DNA of 64,000 nucleotides, taken from the NCBI GenBank assembly GCA_964433315.1, contig CAYSQO010000001.1, positions 1 to 64,000 on the forward strand, written 5' to 3'. The notes under the pieces are model-generated. The model saw only the letters and a list, made by a program, of their open reading frames with translations, was not told where the DNA came from and did not search any database. The position numbers and the translations under genes are program-made. Shown in pieces: positions 8,387 through 16,767 of this stretch. Every line of letters begins with the position of its first letter. Positions within the stretch are counted from its first letter, which is position 1. The DNA is from Aquariibacter sp964433315. GTDB lineage: Bacteria; Pseudomonadota; Gammaproteobacteria; Burkholderiales; Burkholderiaceae_C.

Positions 8387-8674
8387 TCAGTGCCGGGTCA
8401 GCCGCATGGGCTGGTCCGACGCAGCGTCCGGGACGCAGGGCGCCTCCGGACGGGTGCCCTCGATGGGGCGGGCCACCGGCGGGTGCCCGGTGGGTCCCAC
8501 TTCCGGGAGGGTGTCGTCGCCTGCGAGCGGATGGATGCAGTCGGCGCCGACCTGCGGCCGGACTTGCTCCATCAGCAGGGCGTCTTCGTAGTCCATGCGC
8601 CCGGTGATGCCGTACATGGCAAAGATCGCGACGACGATCGCCAGCAGGCAGAGGGCTTCCTTGAACGTGAGCAT
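8387..8674 (-). CDS. Small membrane protein, hypothetical
   Basis: A 95-residue protein starting at an ATG preceded by GAAGGA. Residues about 7-23 (ALCLLAIVVAIFAMYGI) form one transmembrane helix; the rest is a Pro-rich, probably unstructured tail. The longer in-frame reading upstream is shadow sequence over the next gene. It lies between two other unknown genes of the element. Function unknown. Confidence 0.55.
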   Translation of the reverse strand: MLTFKEALCLLAIVVAIFAMYGITGRMDYEDALLMEQVRPQVGADCIHPLAGDDTLPEVGPTGHPPVARPIEGTRPEAPCVPDAASDQPMRLTRH

Positions 8675-8766
8675 GGTGGGTTCCTTCGAACGGATGGGCG
8701 CGTGCCGGCGCGGCCTGACCGGATCGGTCGGCGCGGCCCGGGGCACGGCGCCCGGGGTGGGCGTGA

Positions 8767-9396
8767 TCACGCGAACAGGTCGCCCTGCACGGACATCTGC
8801 TTGAGCTGCTCGTTGATCCACTGGGGATTGCGGGTCAGCCGGGCCTCGATCCACTCGGGGTGGGTCGCCACGGCCTCGCGCACCCATTCGGGGTAGCGGG
8901 CCAGCGTCGCGTGCAGCCAGGGCCGCAGCCCATGGCGGATGCGCTCGCGAACCTCCTCGGCGTCGACGAGTCCGCAGTACGGAATCGGCGACAGCGGGCT
9001 GCAGCCGACCACGCGCAGGCAGTTCACGAACGAGAACGGCAGGCCGTCCTTCTCGCGTTCGGTGAACACCCAGCGCAGGGTGTCGAGCTTCTCCTCCAGC
9101 GGCGTGGCCGGGTCGGCCAGGTGCCGGATCTCCTGAAGCAGGCGCCAGTGCAGCAGGACGATGTCGTCCTCGCTCCACTCCTCCACCCACTCCTCGCGGG
9201 TGCTGCCCGGTGCGCCGGTGGCGCTGTCTGCGCCGGCATCGTCCTGGAGATCCAGGCCGGCCGGAATGTCGAACGTGGCGTCGATGACGAACGGGGTCGT
9301 CGTCGAGCCGAGTCGGGCTCGGTCTGCGTCGAGGCTTGCCGTGTGTGGCGAGCCGACAGGGGCGCCGGCCTGACGGCAGGCACTGGTGCTGTGCAT
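8767..9396 (-). CDS. Hypothetical protein of the mobile element
   Basis: A 209-residue acidic protein beginning at an ATG whose ribosome-site context (CCAAGGAGTCCACG) is nearly identical to that of the GHKL ATPase gene, which favours this start over one at 9459. The first ~60 residues are low-complexity. Residues about 70-205 are helical and Trp-rich, with three related segments near the C-terminus (YPEWVREAV, HPEWIEARL, NPQWINEQL), a short 10-residue repeat not assigned to any family. It is the first of the reverse-strand run 9396 to 6291. Function unknown. Confidence 0.6.
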   Translation of the reverse strand: MHSTSACRQAGAPVGSPHTASLDADRARLGSTTTPFVIDATFDIPAGLDLQDDAGADSATGAPGSTREEWVEEWSEDDIVLLHWRLLQEIRHLADPATPLEEKLDTLRWVFTEREKDGLPFSFVNCLRVVGCSPLSPIPYCGLVDAEEVRERIRHGLRPWLHATLARYPEWVREAVATHPEWIEARLTRNPQWINEQLKQMSVQGDLFA

Positions 9397-9417
9397 CGTG
9401 GACTCCTTGGATGCGAA

Positions 9418-9457
9418 GGGAGCCCACGTGCACCCCGTGGCGGGGGCGTGGGCCCCC
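9418..9457 (-). repeat. Leader hairpin upstream of the gene at 9396
   Basis: GGGAGCCCACG pairs with CGTGGGCCCCC (one mismatch), with a further CCCC/GGGG pairing inside. It lies 22 bp before the start codon and resembles in composition the hairpins before the DUF932 and GHKL genes. Confidence 0.45.
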
Positions 9458-9988
9458 ATGCGGGTGACGGTTGGGTGATGTGGCCCCGGCCGCCTTGCGG
9501 GCTGGGCCTGGAACTCCAGGGCTGACAGGGTTCAGTGGCGCGCGCGAGCGCGGTGATCGGTGTCAGCGTCCGATCGGGGGGGACATCGGCGAGAACGGGA
9601 CGAGCCCGGGAGGCAAGGGCGCGGTCGGTGCGGCGCTCGAGCGGATGCGCTCGGCACCGGGACGCAGCCCTTGCCTCGAAGGCCCGGCCTGAGGCGAATG
9701 CCCCGGCGTGCCTGATCGCTTGCGCGGTCCTCGGCACGGCGATGCACAGGGGCACCTGACGGAGCGACACCGCAACGGGTGTCCCCCATCGGTGGGGCGT
9801 GCATCACCGCGATTCGATCGTCCCCACGGGTGCCTGTGCGACCTGCACGGGCACCCACGCGGGGGATCAGTTCAGGAAATCTCCAAGGCTTGCCGGGTCT
9901 GGATGCAGGGCCAGCTGCTGCATGGCGCAAAGGTAGGTCGCCGGTTCCGCCCGGTCAATGGGCCGATGCCCGTCGCCACGCAACTGAT

Positions 9989-10022
9989 CGCGAAAGCGCC
10001 CCGAGGTGCCGGGGCTTTCGCG
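9989..10022 (+). terminator. Hairpin upstream of the DUF1845-like gene
   Basis: CGCGAAAG pairs with CTTTCGCG and CCCCG with CGGGG across a 2-nt bulge and 6-nt loop. Strong stem but no following T-run. It could end transcription entering from the left or structure the leader of the gene at 10101. Confidence 0.4.
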
Positions 10023-10100
10023 TGGCAAAGGGCCGTGCACGTTCGGAAGATGCCATCGACCCCGTTGTCGACCCCGTTGTCAACACAAGGAGCCGCGGGC

Positions 10101-10871
10101 ATGGCCAATGTCGAGATCGTGAAGGTGGACCAGGGCGGCGCCAACGCCCGCATCCTGGCCCGCGAAGCCAAGGTCGACTTCCGACGCGTCGAGGCGGCCA
10201 GCCTCAAGATCGCCACGCGGTTCAGCAGTGCCGAGGGCAAGCGGATGTTCGTTCGCATGTTCAACACCCTGCAGCTGAACATGCATTTCATCTCGGTCAT
10301 CGCCCGCACCCGGCTCGACCACGACGACATCGGCAGGATCGAGACGGCGTTGCGCGGCAGGATCGATGCCGCCACCGCCAGCCTGAACGAGGCCATCGAT
10401 GGCGCCGAGGCGCTGTTCAAGGCCCATGGCATCACCAGCCTGGCGTCCTACGACACGGTGCCGCTGGACGTGGACGTGCGCGTGCTGTCGTCGATCAGCC
10501 GCCGATTCCTGGAGGTGCTGGTCAAGCTCGACCAGCTGATGCCGCTGCTGCAGACGCTGGAGATCCACGAGGTGGTGTCGGCGCAGGCGGTGGACACGCA
10601 GCGTGCGGGGCTCAAGCGCCAGGTGCGCGACATCGCCAACGGCGCGCGCAGCTTTGCGACGGGCCTGCGGCGGCGCATGAACGCGCTCGATGCCCGCGCC
10701 ACGTCGCCCGACGATGCCGAAGTTCCTGACGACGCGCTCGGTACCGCCGTCGGCGAAGCCGTCGATTCGACGACCACGGCACCAGACGGACCCGCAGATC
10801 CCCCACCGACAGCGGGCCGCGACGTGGAGCCGCTACCTGCGCCAACGGCAGTCGCTGCGGTGGCGGAGTAG
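10101..10871 (+). CDS. DUF1845/AcaB-like protein of conjugative elements
   Basis: A 256-residue protein. The ATG follows AAGGAGCC ten bases upstream; longer in-frame starts have no such site. Residues about 20-190 match my recollection of the family formerly called DUF1845, now described as AcaB-like (RRVEAASLKIATRFSSAEGK, ARTRLDHDD, and the basic LKRQVRDIANGARSFATGL). The last ~55 residues are low-complexity and Pro/Ala-rich. In IncC plasmids AcaB helps to activate acaDC, the flhDC-like genes, so its presence alongside an FlhDC-like pair is coherent. The family assignment is from memory of the pattern, not a search. Confidence 0.5.
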   Translation: MANVEIVKVDQGGANARILAREAKVDFRRVEAASLKIATRFSSAEGKRMFVRMFNTLQLNMHFISVIARTRLDHDDIGRIETALRGRIDAATASLNEAIDGAEALFKAHGITSLASYDTVPLDVDVRVLSSISRRFLEVLVKLDQLMPLLQTLEIHEVVSAQAVDTQRAGLKRQVRDIANGARSFATGLRRRMNALDARATSPDDAEVPDDALGTAVGEAVDSTTTAPDGPADPPPTAGRDVEPLPAPTAVAAVAE

Positions 10872-11466
10872 GCGGTGGAATTGCAGGCCGTCCGATGTCC
10901 CTCCCAAGCGGCGGCACCCACCGACGCTTGCGCGGGCAATCGGCGCGGGCGTGTTGCCCTTGAGCGGTGCAGACGCTACCGTGCGTCCAGGCCTTGGGCT
11001 GCCCGCAGAGGCAAGTCGGCGCCACCGTAGCACCGATCACCCGTTCAACGGGCGAATCGCCCGGGGCCTCCACCCGCATCGGGTGGCGTCGCAGTCGATA
11101 CCTGCCTCGTCCAACGTCGGCACGCTGCCTCAGGCGTGCCGGTCAGTTCCGGCGGTCCCGCCTTGCCCCGCTCGGCGACCGAACGCACCCGGTGCCGGAC
11201 TCGGCCCTCCGCGGCATCGAACGCGCGGACCCGCACCGCTTGGCGGCCGGCATGCACCCCCAAGGGGGTGGCGATCAAATGACACCGAAGAGGGCCCTCG
11301 GCAGGGGCCCTCTTCGGAAGGCATCTTCATCCACCGCGCGAACGGAACGCCCGCGGTGGTCCAGGAGTCGAGCGTTCCCGGGCGGCTGGCGCGTTTCCTG
11401 ACCGAGCGCCGTCGTCGCAGAGCAGGTCATGACCTTTGCCGGCTGCATGCCGATGAGAGGCCGATC
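10872..11466. other. Structured intergenic region rich in inverted repeats
   Basis: 595 bp without a credible gene. In its second half lie at least five inverted repeats: CCCGTT-C-AACGGG (11040-11052), GGGCG-AAT-CGCCC (11050-11062), CCACCCG-CAT-CGGGTGG (11070-11086), CACCCCC-AA-GGGGGTG (11255-11270) and the 13-bp stem at 11285-11317. Possible readings are an origin, a structured RNA or a set of operators. Confidence 0.5.
11285..11317 (+). terminator. Perfect 13-bp stem-loop, terminator-like
   Basis: CCGAAGAGGGCCC and GGGCCCTCTTCGG form a perfect 13-bp stem with a 7-nt loop. No T-run follows (AAGGCATC), so it is at best a Rho-assisted or bidirectional terminator; a regulatory hairpin upstream of the AlpA-like gene is equally possible. 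Confidence 0.5.
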
Positions 11467-11718
11467 ATGCCCCGCGTTTCTGTTCCCGCCACCCCGTTGG
11501 CGGATTCCCCGGCCGCAGCGCCCAGTGCTGCGCTGCCGGATACCGGCTTCCTGCGCCAGCCGCAGGTGCTGTCCTTCGTCCCCATCTCCAAGTCCACCTT
11601 GTGGCGGCGCGTGCATGCGCGCACGTTCCCAGAGCCGGTGAAGCTGTCCGAGCGCGTGACCGTCTGGCGCGCCGAGGACATCCGCCGCTGGATCGAGCAG
11701 CAGGGGGTTGCGTCATGA
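11467..11718 (+). CDS. AlpA-family helix-turn-helix regulator
   Basis: An 83-residue protein. Residues about 28-80 carry the AlpA/MerR-like winged-helix pattern: a Phe/Leu-rich entry, ISKSTLWRRVHARTFPEPV, then VTVWRAEDIRRWIEQQ. AlpA-type proteins act as excisionases or as activators of integrase genes in P4-like and other integrative elements. The N-terminal 25 residues are low-complexity, so the true start could be an internal codon. It lies 334 bp upstream of the integrase-like gene on the same strand, which supports a regulatory or excision role. Confidence 0.8.
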   Translation: MPRVSVPATPLADSPAAAPSAALPDTGFLRQPQVLSFVPISKSTLWRRVHARTFPEPVKLSERVTVWRAEDIRRWIEQQGVAS

Positions 11719-12052
11719 GACACCTGGAAAGGCGTCGGACGCATCGCGCTGCACGCGGTAACGCATCGGCAACACGCCGGCACGCGTGCACGGGCACATT
11801 GATGCTGCTACGCGGCGGGCCGAGGCGTCGCCGCGGCCGCGAACGCGACAGGGCCTGGCGTGTATCGGCCGCGAAACGACTGGTCACACGGGAGTCGCAG
11901 GTTCGCGCGTTAGACGTGGGGACGCCGTGCATGTGCTCGGGCCGTGCGTGGTCCATGCCGTCGACATCGACGAAGCGATTGGCGCGAAGCGACCACGACG
12001 CCGCGCCCCGCCAGCGTCCGTCGGTGATTCCGTCGTCCAGGGAGTAACAACA
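11719..12052. other. Gene-free interval before the integrase-like gene
   Basis: 334 bp with no credible gene. The end holds AGGGAG, the ribosome site of the gene at 12053. Nothing else was recognised. Confidence 0.4.
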
Positions 12053-12994
12053 ATGGAAGACGATCCGGAAGCAGCCGGCGATCGCCGGCAGACATTGCAG
12101 ACGATCCAGATGCTGCGCGAGGTGATCGACGGCGATCCCTACGCGACCGTGGCGCAGCGATGGGGGCTGTCGCGTTCGGCCGTCGACCGGCGCATCAAGG
12201 GGCTGGCGGTGCAACTCACGCAGGCAGTCGGCGTCGATGGCCTGCAGGAGAGCGGCGCCGCCTTCGTGAAGCGCCTGCGCATGCACCGGGACGCGATCCT
12301 CCAGGCGCTGGAGCACTTCGACCCCACGCAGGTGAGCTCCCAACGTGAAGCCCGCGTGCTCAAGCTCGACGAGGTCGACCTCGGGGCGCGCCGCGTGCGC
12401 AGCCGATCAACGCGGCCCCTGCACGACCTGGCGCTCTACTACCTGCCTTTCGCGACCGGCCTGCGCCCGCTAGAAGTCGCGCGTCTGACGCTGGGCGACT
12501 ACCTGCTGGAGGACGGCAGTGTGCGGCGAGAGTCGAGGGTACGCGCCGATGTCGCGATCAACGGCAGGGACCGGCCGCTGTTCTTCAGCCACCGTCGCCT
12601 GGACGAAGCGCTCGGCGCCTACCTCGACGAGCGGCTCCGCGCCGGCCACGGTCTTGGCGCCGCCGAGCACTGGCGGGGCCTGGATCCGCACGGCCCGTTG
12701 TTCCTGGGCGCGGAGGGCGAGGTCTATCCGATCACGCCGAACGGCGGCGAGGGCCAGAACCGCTACGTCTGCCGTCCCTTGCTGGAGATCTACCGCAAGA
12801 TCTTCCGCCAGGCCGACATACCCGGTCTGTGCACGCAGTCCGCACGGCTGACCCTGATGTCCCGGATGTACGAGCGGGGCGCCGACGAGGACCAGGTCGG
12901 GCTGGTGCTGGGCATCGCCGATCGAAGTGCCGTGCGCGAGCAGCTGCCGAGGCCGCGACCCGAGCTGGCCAAGGTGCTCGAGGAGCTGGCGTGA
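12053..12994 (+). CDS. Tyrosine-recombinase-like site-specific integrase, degenerate
   Basis: A 313-residue protein; the ATG follows AGGGAG. Residues 30-50 form a helix-turn-helix (YATVAQRWGLSRSAVDRRI). From about 120 the chain follows the tyrosine recombinase fold: box I Arg in FATGLRPLEVARL (R138), and a C-terminal box with QSARLTLMSRMYERGADEDQ and VLGIADRS. The His of the usual H-x-x-R is replaced (TQSAR), and at the end, where the nucleophilic Tyr is expected, the text reads AVREQL, so the classical catalytic set looks incomplete. Related proteins on mobile elements are annotated as integrases. It may be an accessory recombinase or a DNA-binding derivative. Confidence 0.6.
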   Translation: MEDDPEAAGDRRQTLQTIQMLREVIDGDPYATVAQRWGLSRSAVDRRIKGLAVQLTQAVGVDGLQESGAAFVKRLRMHRDAILQALEHFDPTQVSSQREARVLKLDEVDLGARRVRSRSTRPLHDLALYYLPFATGLRPLEVARLTLGDYLLEDGSVRRESRVRADVAINGRDRPLFFSHRRLDEALGAYLDERLRAGHGLGAAEHWRGLDPHGPLFLGAEGEVYPITPNGGEGQNRYVCRPLLEIYRKIFRQADIPGLCTQSARLTLMSRMYERGADEDQVGLVLGIADRSAVREQLPRPRPELAKVLEELA

Positions 12995-13026
12995 CACGGC
13001 GCGCCGGCTGAAGGGCTGCAACGGCG

Positions 13027-14256
13027 ATGGAGCCGGGGAAGGCGTCGGGGGTGGACGGGCAACGCTTTGCGATCGGTGGGCGCGTGGTCGACGCCGACGA
13101 CCCGCAGCTGCAGGACCTGCTGGCCCAGGCCTACGAGGCGCCGGGCCGGCCGCGCTGCCTGTGCGTGGCCGGCGGCGTCGAGATGTACGTCGCCTTTCAT
13201 CGCCACTTCCAGATCAAGCGCATGCCCGAGACCGGGGACCGGCACCACCCCGCCTGCCCGAGCTACGAGCCGGGGCCTGCGATGTCGGGCCTGGGCGAAC
13301 TGGTCGGAGAGGCCGTCGTCCAACTGGATCCGGCACGGGTGGAACTGCACGTGGACTTCCCGTGGGCGCGTGTGCCCGGGCGGCCTGGGGTGAGCCGCGA
13401 ACCTGCAGAGCCGTCGGAGGTCGGCCGCACCCGTCGCCGGATGAGCCTGCGGGCGCTGATGCACTTCCTGTTCGAGCGGGCCGGTTTCAACCGCTGGTCC
13501 CCGGCCATGGCCGGGAAGCGAAACCAGGCGGTGCTTCACAAGTACCTGATGCAGGCCGCCGAGGCGATCCAGGTGAAGGGCGAGCCGCTGTCGCAGCGGC
13601 TGTACGTGCCGGAAGCCTTCAGCGAGACCGCGAAGGCCGAGCAGGCCGAACGGCGGCGTGCGAGGTTGTCGGTGCTGCAGCCGCATGACGGGCGTCAGCC
13701 GCTGGCGGTGGTTCTGGGCGAGTTCAAGGGCTGGGAGTCGGCACCCGCGGGCGCGCGCATCTGGATCCGCCACATGCCGGACGCACCCTTGCTGGCCGAC
13801 GCGCGGACCTGGGCGCGGGTGCAGCGCGGCTTCGCGCCACTCTTCGAGGCGCTTGACTCGGACGGAGGGCGAGGGCTGCGTCTGATGTTGGCGGCGCTGA
13901 TCCGGGCACGCCGGGAGCACACCTACGAGATCGACCTCGCCAGCCTGATGCTGACCAGCGAGGAGTGGATTCCGCTGGAAGGGGTGCACGAGGCGTCGCT
14001 GGTGCGTGCGCTGGTGTCGCAGGGGCGGCGGTTCGTGAAGCCCCTGCGGTACGACGCGCGATCGGTGGCCGGGTTCGCGAATGCCATCCTGCTGGACGTG
14101 GGCGCGGAGCCGGTCGACCTTCACGTCGTCAGCGGCTTCATGGGCGAGAGCGAACAGCAAGCCAAGCGCCGAGCGATCGAGTCGGCACGATCTCGTTCCT
14201 GGCTCTGGGCTCTGGGGGAACGGATGCCGGTGCTTCCTGAGGCAGGTGGCCGATGA
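13027..14256 (+). CDS. DUF1173 family protein
   Basis: A 409-residue protein matching the DUF1173 pattern at its N-terminus: a Cys-containing strand (RCLCVAGGVEMYVAFH), KRMPETGDRHHPACPSYEP, then MSGLGELVGEAV. DUF1173 proteins occur on conjugative plasmids and integrative elements and have no established activity. The two conserved cysteines and His residues near residues 40-75 could bind metal. It starts 32 bp after the integrase-like gene, with GGAG-like sequence in the spacer, suggesting co-transcription. The C-terminal half (WESAPAGARIWIRHMPDAPL) is conserved in the same family. Confidence 0.75.
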   Translation: MEPGKASGVDGQRFAIGGRVVDADDPQLQDLLAQAYEAPGRPRCLCVAGGVEMYVAFHRHFQIKRMPETGDRHHPACPSYEPGPAMSGLGELVGEAVVQLDPARVELHVDFPWARVPGRPGVSREPAEPSEVGRTRRRMSLRALMHFLFERAGFNRWSPAMAGKRNQAVLHKYLMQAAEAIQVKGEPLSQRLYVPEAFSETAKAEQAERRRARLSVLQPHDGRQPLAVVLGEFKGWESAPAGARIWIRHMPDAPLLADARTWARVQRGFAPLFEALDSDGGRGLRLMLAALIRARREHTYEIDLASLMLTSEEWIPLEGVHEASLVRALVSQGRRFVKPLRYDARSVAGFANAILLDVGAEPVDLHVVSGFMGESEQQAKRRAIESARSRSWLWALGERMPVLPEAGGR

Positions 14257-14356
14257 CGGCACTCCGATGTACTGCTAGTTTGTCAGGACTATGCTGCGAT
14301 TGCTAATCGAGAGTCGCAGCATTCGGCGCTCTACGATCAACCAACACAGTGAAAGC

Positions 14357-15904
14357 ATGCCAACTCCGCCGTCGCCAGAAGAGCTTCCGCCTGAGAAAGC
14401 CCTGCATCTGATTGCCCAGGCCATCGACGATGCGGCGGACCGAGCTGACGACGATCTCAACTCGCAAGCATTGAAGTGGTGCGATCAGATCGAATCGCGC
14501 CTCGGCTCCGACGCGCAGCGTAGCCTGCTGGACTACTTTCGTGCCAATGGGTGGGCCAACCGCGCGGTCGCCCGGCGAGGTGACCAGGCCGGGGTCTGGG
14601 CCTGGGACCTGGAGGAGCTGGGTCAACAGATCTTTCTGCTCAGGCGAGCAGTCGCCAATCCAGCCTTCGGGCAACTCGACCCGGTGCGGCGCTGCCAGAT
14701 GCTCACCAACCTGGCCAACCAACTCGACACGGCGGGCCGATTTGTCGAGTCGCGGCAGATCTGGTCTAGGGCTCTCGACCTGCTGCCGACGTTCTGGATG
14801 GCACGCGCGAACCGCGGCCGCAGTCTCATGCACTACGCCCACGCGCTGTACGACCCAGGACACACGGCCGTGTTCGCGATGGTCGGTCATCGCGATCTCA
14901 CGGAAGCACTGGATCACATCACCAGCAATCCAGAGCTCGGCGACGCACGGCTGAAATCCGTCTTTGCCGCACATGCGCGTGCCATCGAGAGTCACTTCGA
15001 TCTGGCTGGCATTCGCGACAACTATCGCCCAGATGGATTTGCACTCGGGCGCAGCAAGGAAGAGCGAACCTACCGCCGCTGGTGCCTCAACGCGGGTCTG
15101 TTCCTCAACGTTCTGAACGACCTGGGACCGGATCCCATCGCGGCGCACGACGTGTTGACCCTGCCCGACTTCGTGACACCCATTCACGAGCCGCCGGTTC
15201 TCGTTGGCTTCTTCAATCAACTTAAGCAGGAGTTCGTGTCCGCGCGCTGGCTGTACTTCGAGGGGGTCACCTCCGAGGGCGTCCATGTCTCCGACCGCGG
15301 CGTCCTTCTGTACAACACCCTGGACTATCCGGCACTGGGCCTGGCCGTCGAGAAGGTGAAGGCGGCATACCGGCTGTGCTACTCACTGTTCGACAAGATC
15401 GCGTTCTTTCTGAATCACTACATGAAGCTCGGCATCCCGGAGAGGCGGATCAGCTTCAGGCATGTCTGGCGCGACAAGGATTCGGGCCCGGTGCGGCAGT
15501 CGTTCCTCACGTCGGAGAACTGGCCCTGGCGCGGGTTGTATTGGCTCAGCAAGGACCTGTATGAGAGTGACCTCTGCAACGTCCTGGAACCTGACGCGAG
15601 GGCGCTTCACGACCTGCGGAATCACCTGGAACACAAGTACGTCAAGGTGGTGGCGCCGCCGGGTAGCGCTTCCGGCGAACTGCCTGCCGGCGCCTCGGGC
15701 GACACCCTGGCGCATGTCATCTCCTCTGCCGACCTTGAAAGAAGAACACTCAAGGTGCTGCAGCTATGCAGGGCGGCATTGATCTATCTTTCGCTTGGCA
15801 TGCATCGTGAGGAGGCGCGACGTCGCGAGTCAGATCCCACCGGAGTCCTGTTGATGCCCATGCCCCTGGACCAGTGGAGCGACGAATGGAAGCGCCGCTG
15901 GTAG
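14357..15904 (+). CDS. LA2681-like HEPN domain protein (probable cargo)
   Basis: A 515-residue protein. Residues about 1-200 are helical with TPR-like pairs (CQMLTNLANQLDTAGRFVESR). The C-terminal third resembles the LA2681-type HEPN domain and contains R421-N-H-L-E-H426, the R-x4-H RNase motif, in ALHDLRNHLEHKYVKV. HEPN proteins are often RNases in toxin or anti-phage systems; whether this one is active is unknown. Base composition is lower in GC than the flanking element genes, which suggests separately acquired cargo. The start is uncertain: an ATG at 14291 with AGGACT nearby is an alternative. No antitoxin-like partner is adjacent. Confidence 0.6.
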   Translation: MPTPPSPEELPPEKALHLIAQAIDDAADRADDDLNSQALKWCDQIESRLGSDAQRSLLDYFRANGWANRAVARRGDQAGVWAWDLEELGQQIFLLRRAVANPAFGQLDPVRRCQMLTNLANQLDTAGRFVESRQIWSRALDLLPTFWMARANRGRSLMHYAHALYDPGHTAVFAMVGHRDLTEALDHITSNPELGDARLKSVFAAHARAIESHFDLAGIRDNYRPDGFALGRSKEERTYRRWCLNAGLFLNVLNDLGPDPIAAHDVLTLPDFVTPIHEPPVLVGFFNQLKQEFVSARWLYFEGVTSEGVHVSDRGVLLYNTLDYPALGLAVEKVKAAYRLCYSLFDKIAFFLNHYMKLGIPERRISFRHVWRDKDSGPVRQSFLTSENWPWRGLYWLSKDLYESDLCNVLEPDARALHDLRNHLEHKYVKVVAPPGSASGELPAGASGDTLAHVISSADLERRTLKVLQLCRAALIYLSLGMHREEARRRESDPTGVLLMPMPLDQWSDEWKRRW

Positions 15905-15945
15905 TGCTTCTCGGTCGCTGCCGTCGGCTCCCGAAGCCTTTCCTG

Positions 15946-16614
15946 TCAACGCGATGGAGGGGGCATGCAGGCAGCATGCTTGGACGACAAGCGACCTACC
16001 GTGCCGCGCAGGCTGAGTTCCTGACTGACGATCACGATGACGTTGGCCAGCATCAGCGAGAGCAGGTTGCGGTTCTGCAGCACGGACGTCAGCTTTCCTG
16101 CCGGGTAGCCGCGCAGCGCCTGGACGACCAGGTGGACACCACCGTGCACGAACGAGTGCATCACCTTGACGGTGCCATGCAGTCGCTTCAGTTCGGTGGC
16201 CGCCGGGCCGGCGACCGCACCGATGGCGTCGATCATGGCGGGGATCGGTGGCCCCATCTGGGGTTCCGAGAGTTCGCCGTCCGGCACCGGCGCGGAGAAC
16301 TTGTCCAGCCAGTCCTCCTTGGCGGCGTGAAGCACCCAGGCGGCACGGACAACCGCCTCGAACTGCAGGCGGATCAGGCTGAGTGCGGTCCCCGTCAAGC
16401 CGGCTTCGATCAGGACCCGCTGCGCGATCGCATGCTCGATCGCCGAACGACAGAAGGCCAGGCAGATGGTCGAGCGTCGGGACGACGTGTTCCAGCCGGC
16501 TCGAAGCAGTGCGAGCAGATCATCGTCGAACGCCTCGGAGGCGGCGAGTACCCGCCGCAGTTCGTCGTCTCTGTCTGCGCTGTCTTGTGGGCTTGAGGGC
16601 GACTCGGCTTGCAT
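15946..16614 (-). CDS. Hypothetical helical protein, probable cargo
   Basis: A 222-residue, mostly helical protein in opposite orientation to its neighbours, 41 bp from the end of the HEPN gene. Segments worth noting are CRSAIEHAIAQRVLIEAG, SLIRLQFEAVVRAAWVLHA and VKVMHSFVHGGVHLVVQAL; the His/Phe-rich SFVHGGVH motif looks conserved and may be functional. It resembles chromosomal and mobile-element proteins of unknown function (possibly the DUF6988 group, from memory only). It may form a cargo unit with the HEPN gene although the two converge. Function unknown. Confidence 0.55.
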   Translation of the reverse strand: MQAESPSSPQDSADRDDELRRVLAASEAFDDDLLALLRAGWNTSSRRSTICLAFCRSAIEHAIAQRVLIEAGLTGTALSLIRLQFEAVVRAAWVLHAAKEDWLDKFSAPVPDGELSEPQMGPPIPAMIDAIGAVAGPAATELKRLHGTVKVMHSFVHGGVHLVVQALRGYPAGKLTSVLQNRNLLSLMLANVIVIVSQELSLRGTVGRLSSKHAACMPPPSR

Positions 16615-16767
16615 GGAGGGGGCGGGTTCGGGAGATGCGACTGCACGGGACCATGGCGTGCGGACCGAGTCGCATCATGGCATCCGGACGGCACCCGGGG
16701 TTGAAAGCACGGGTCGAGGCGGGACGATGGTTCGTCGGAATCCCCCGACGCCCACCGAGGAACGCCG

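Larger units (their letters stand above)
9397..10100. other. Large divergent intergenic region
   Basis: 704 bp between divergent genes with no credible coding sequence. It holds the leader hairpin 9418-9457 for the reverse gene and the hairpin 9989-10022 on the forward side. The position suggests promoters for both blocks of the element, but none could be assigned confidently. Confidence 0.5.
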
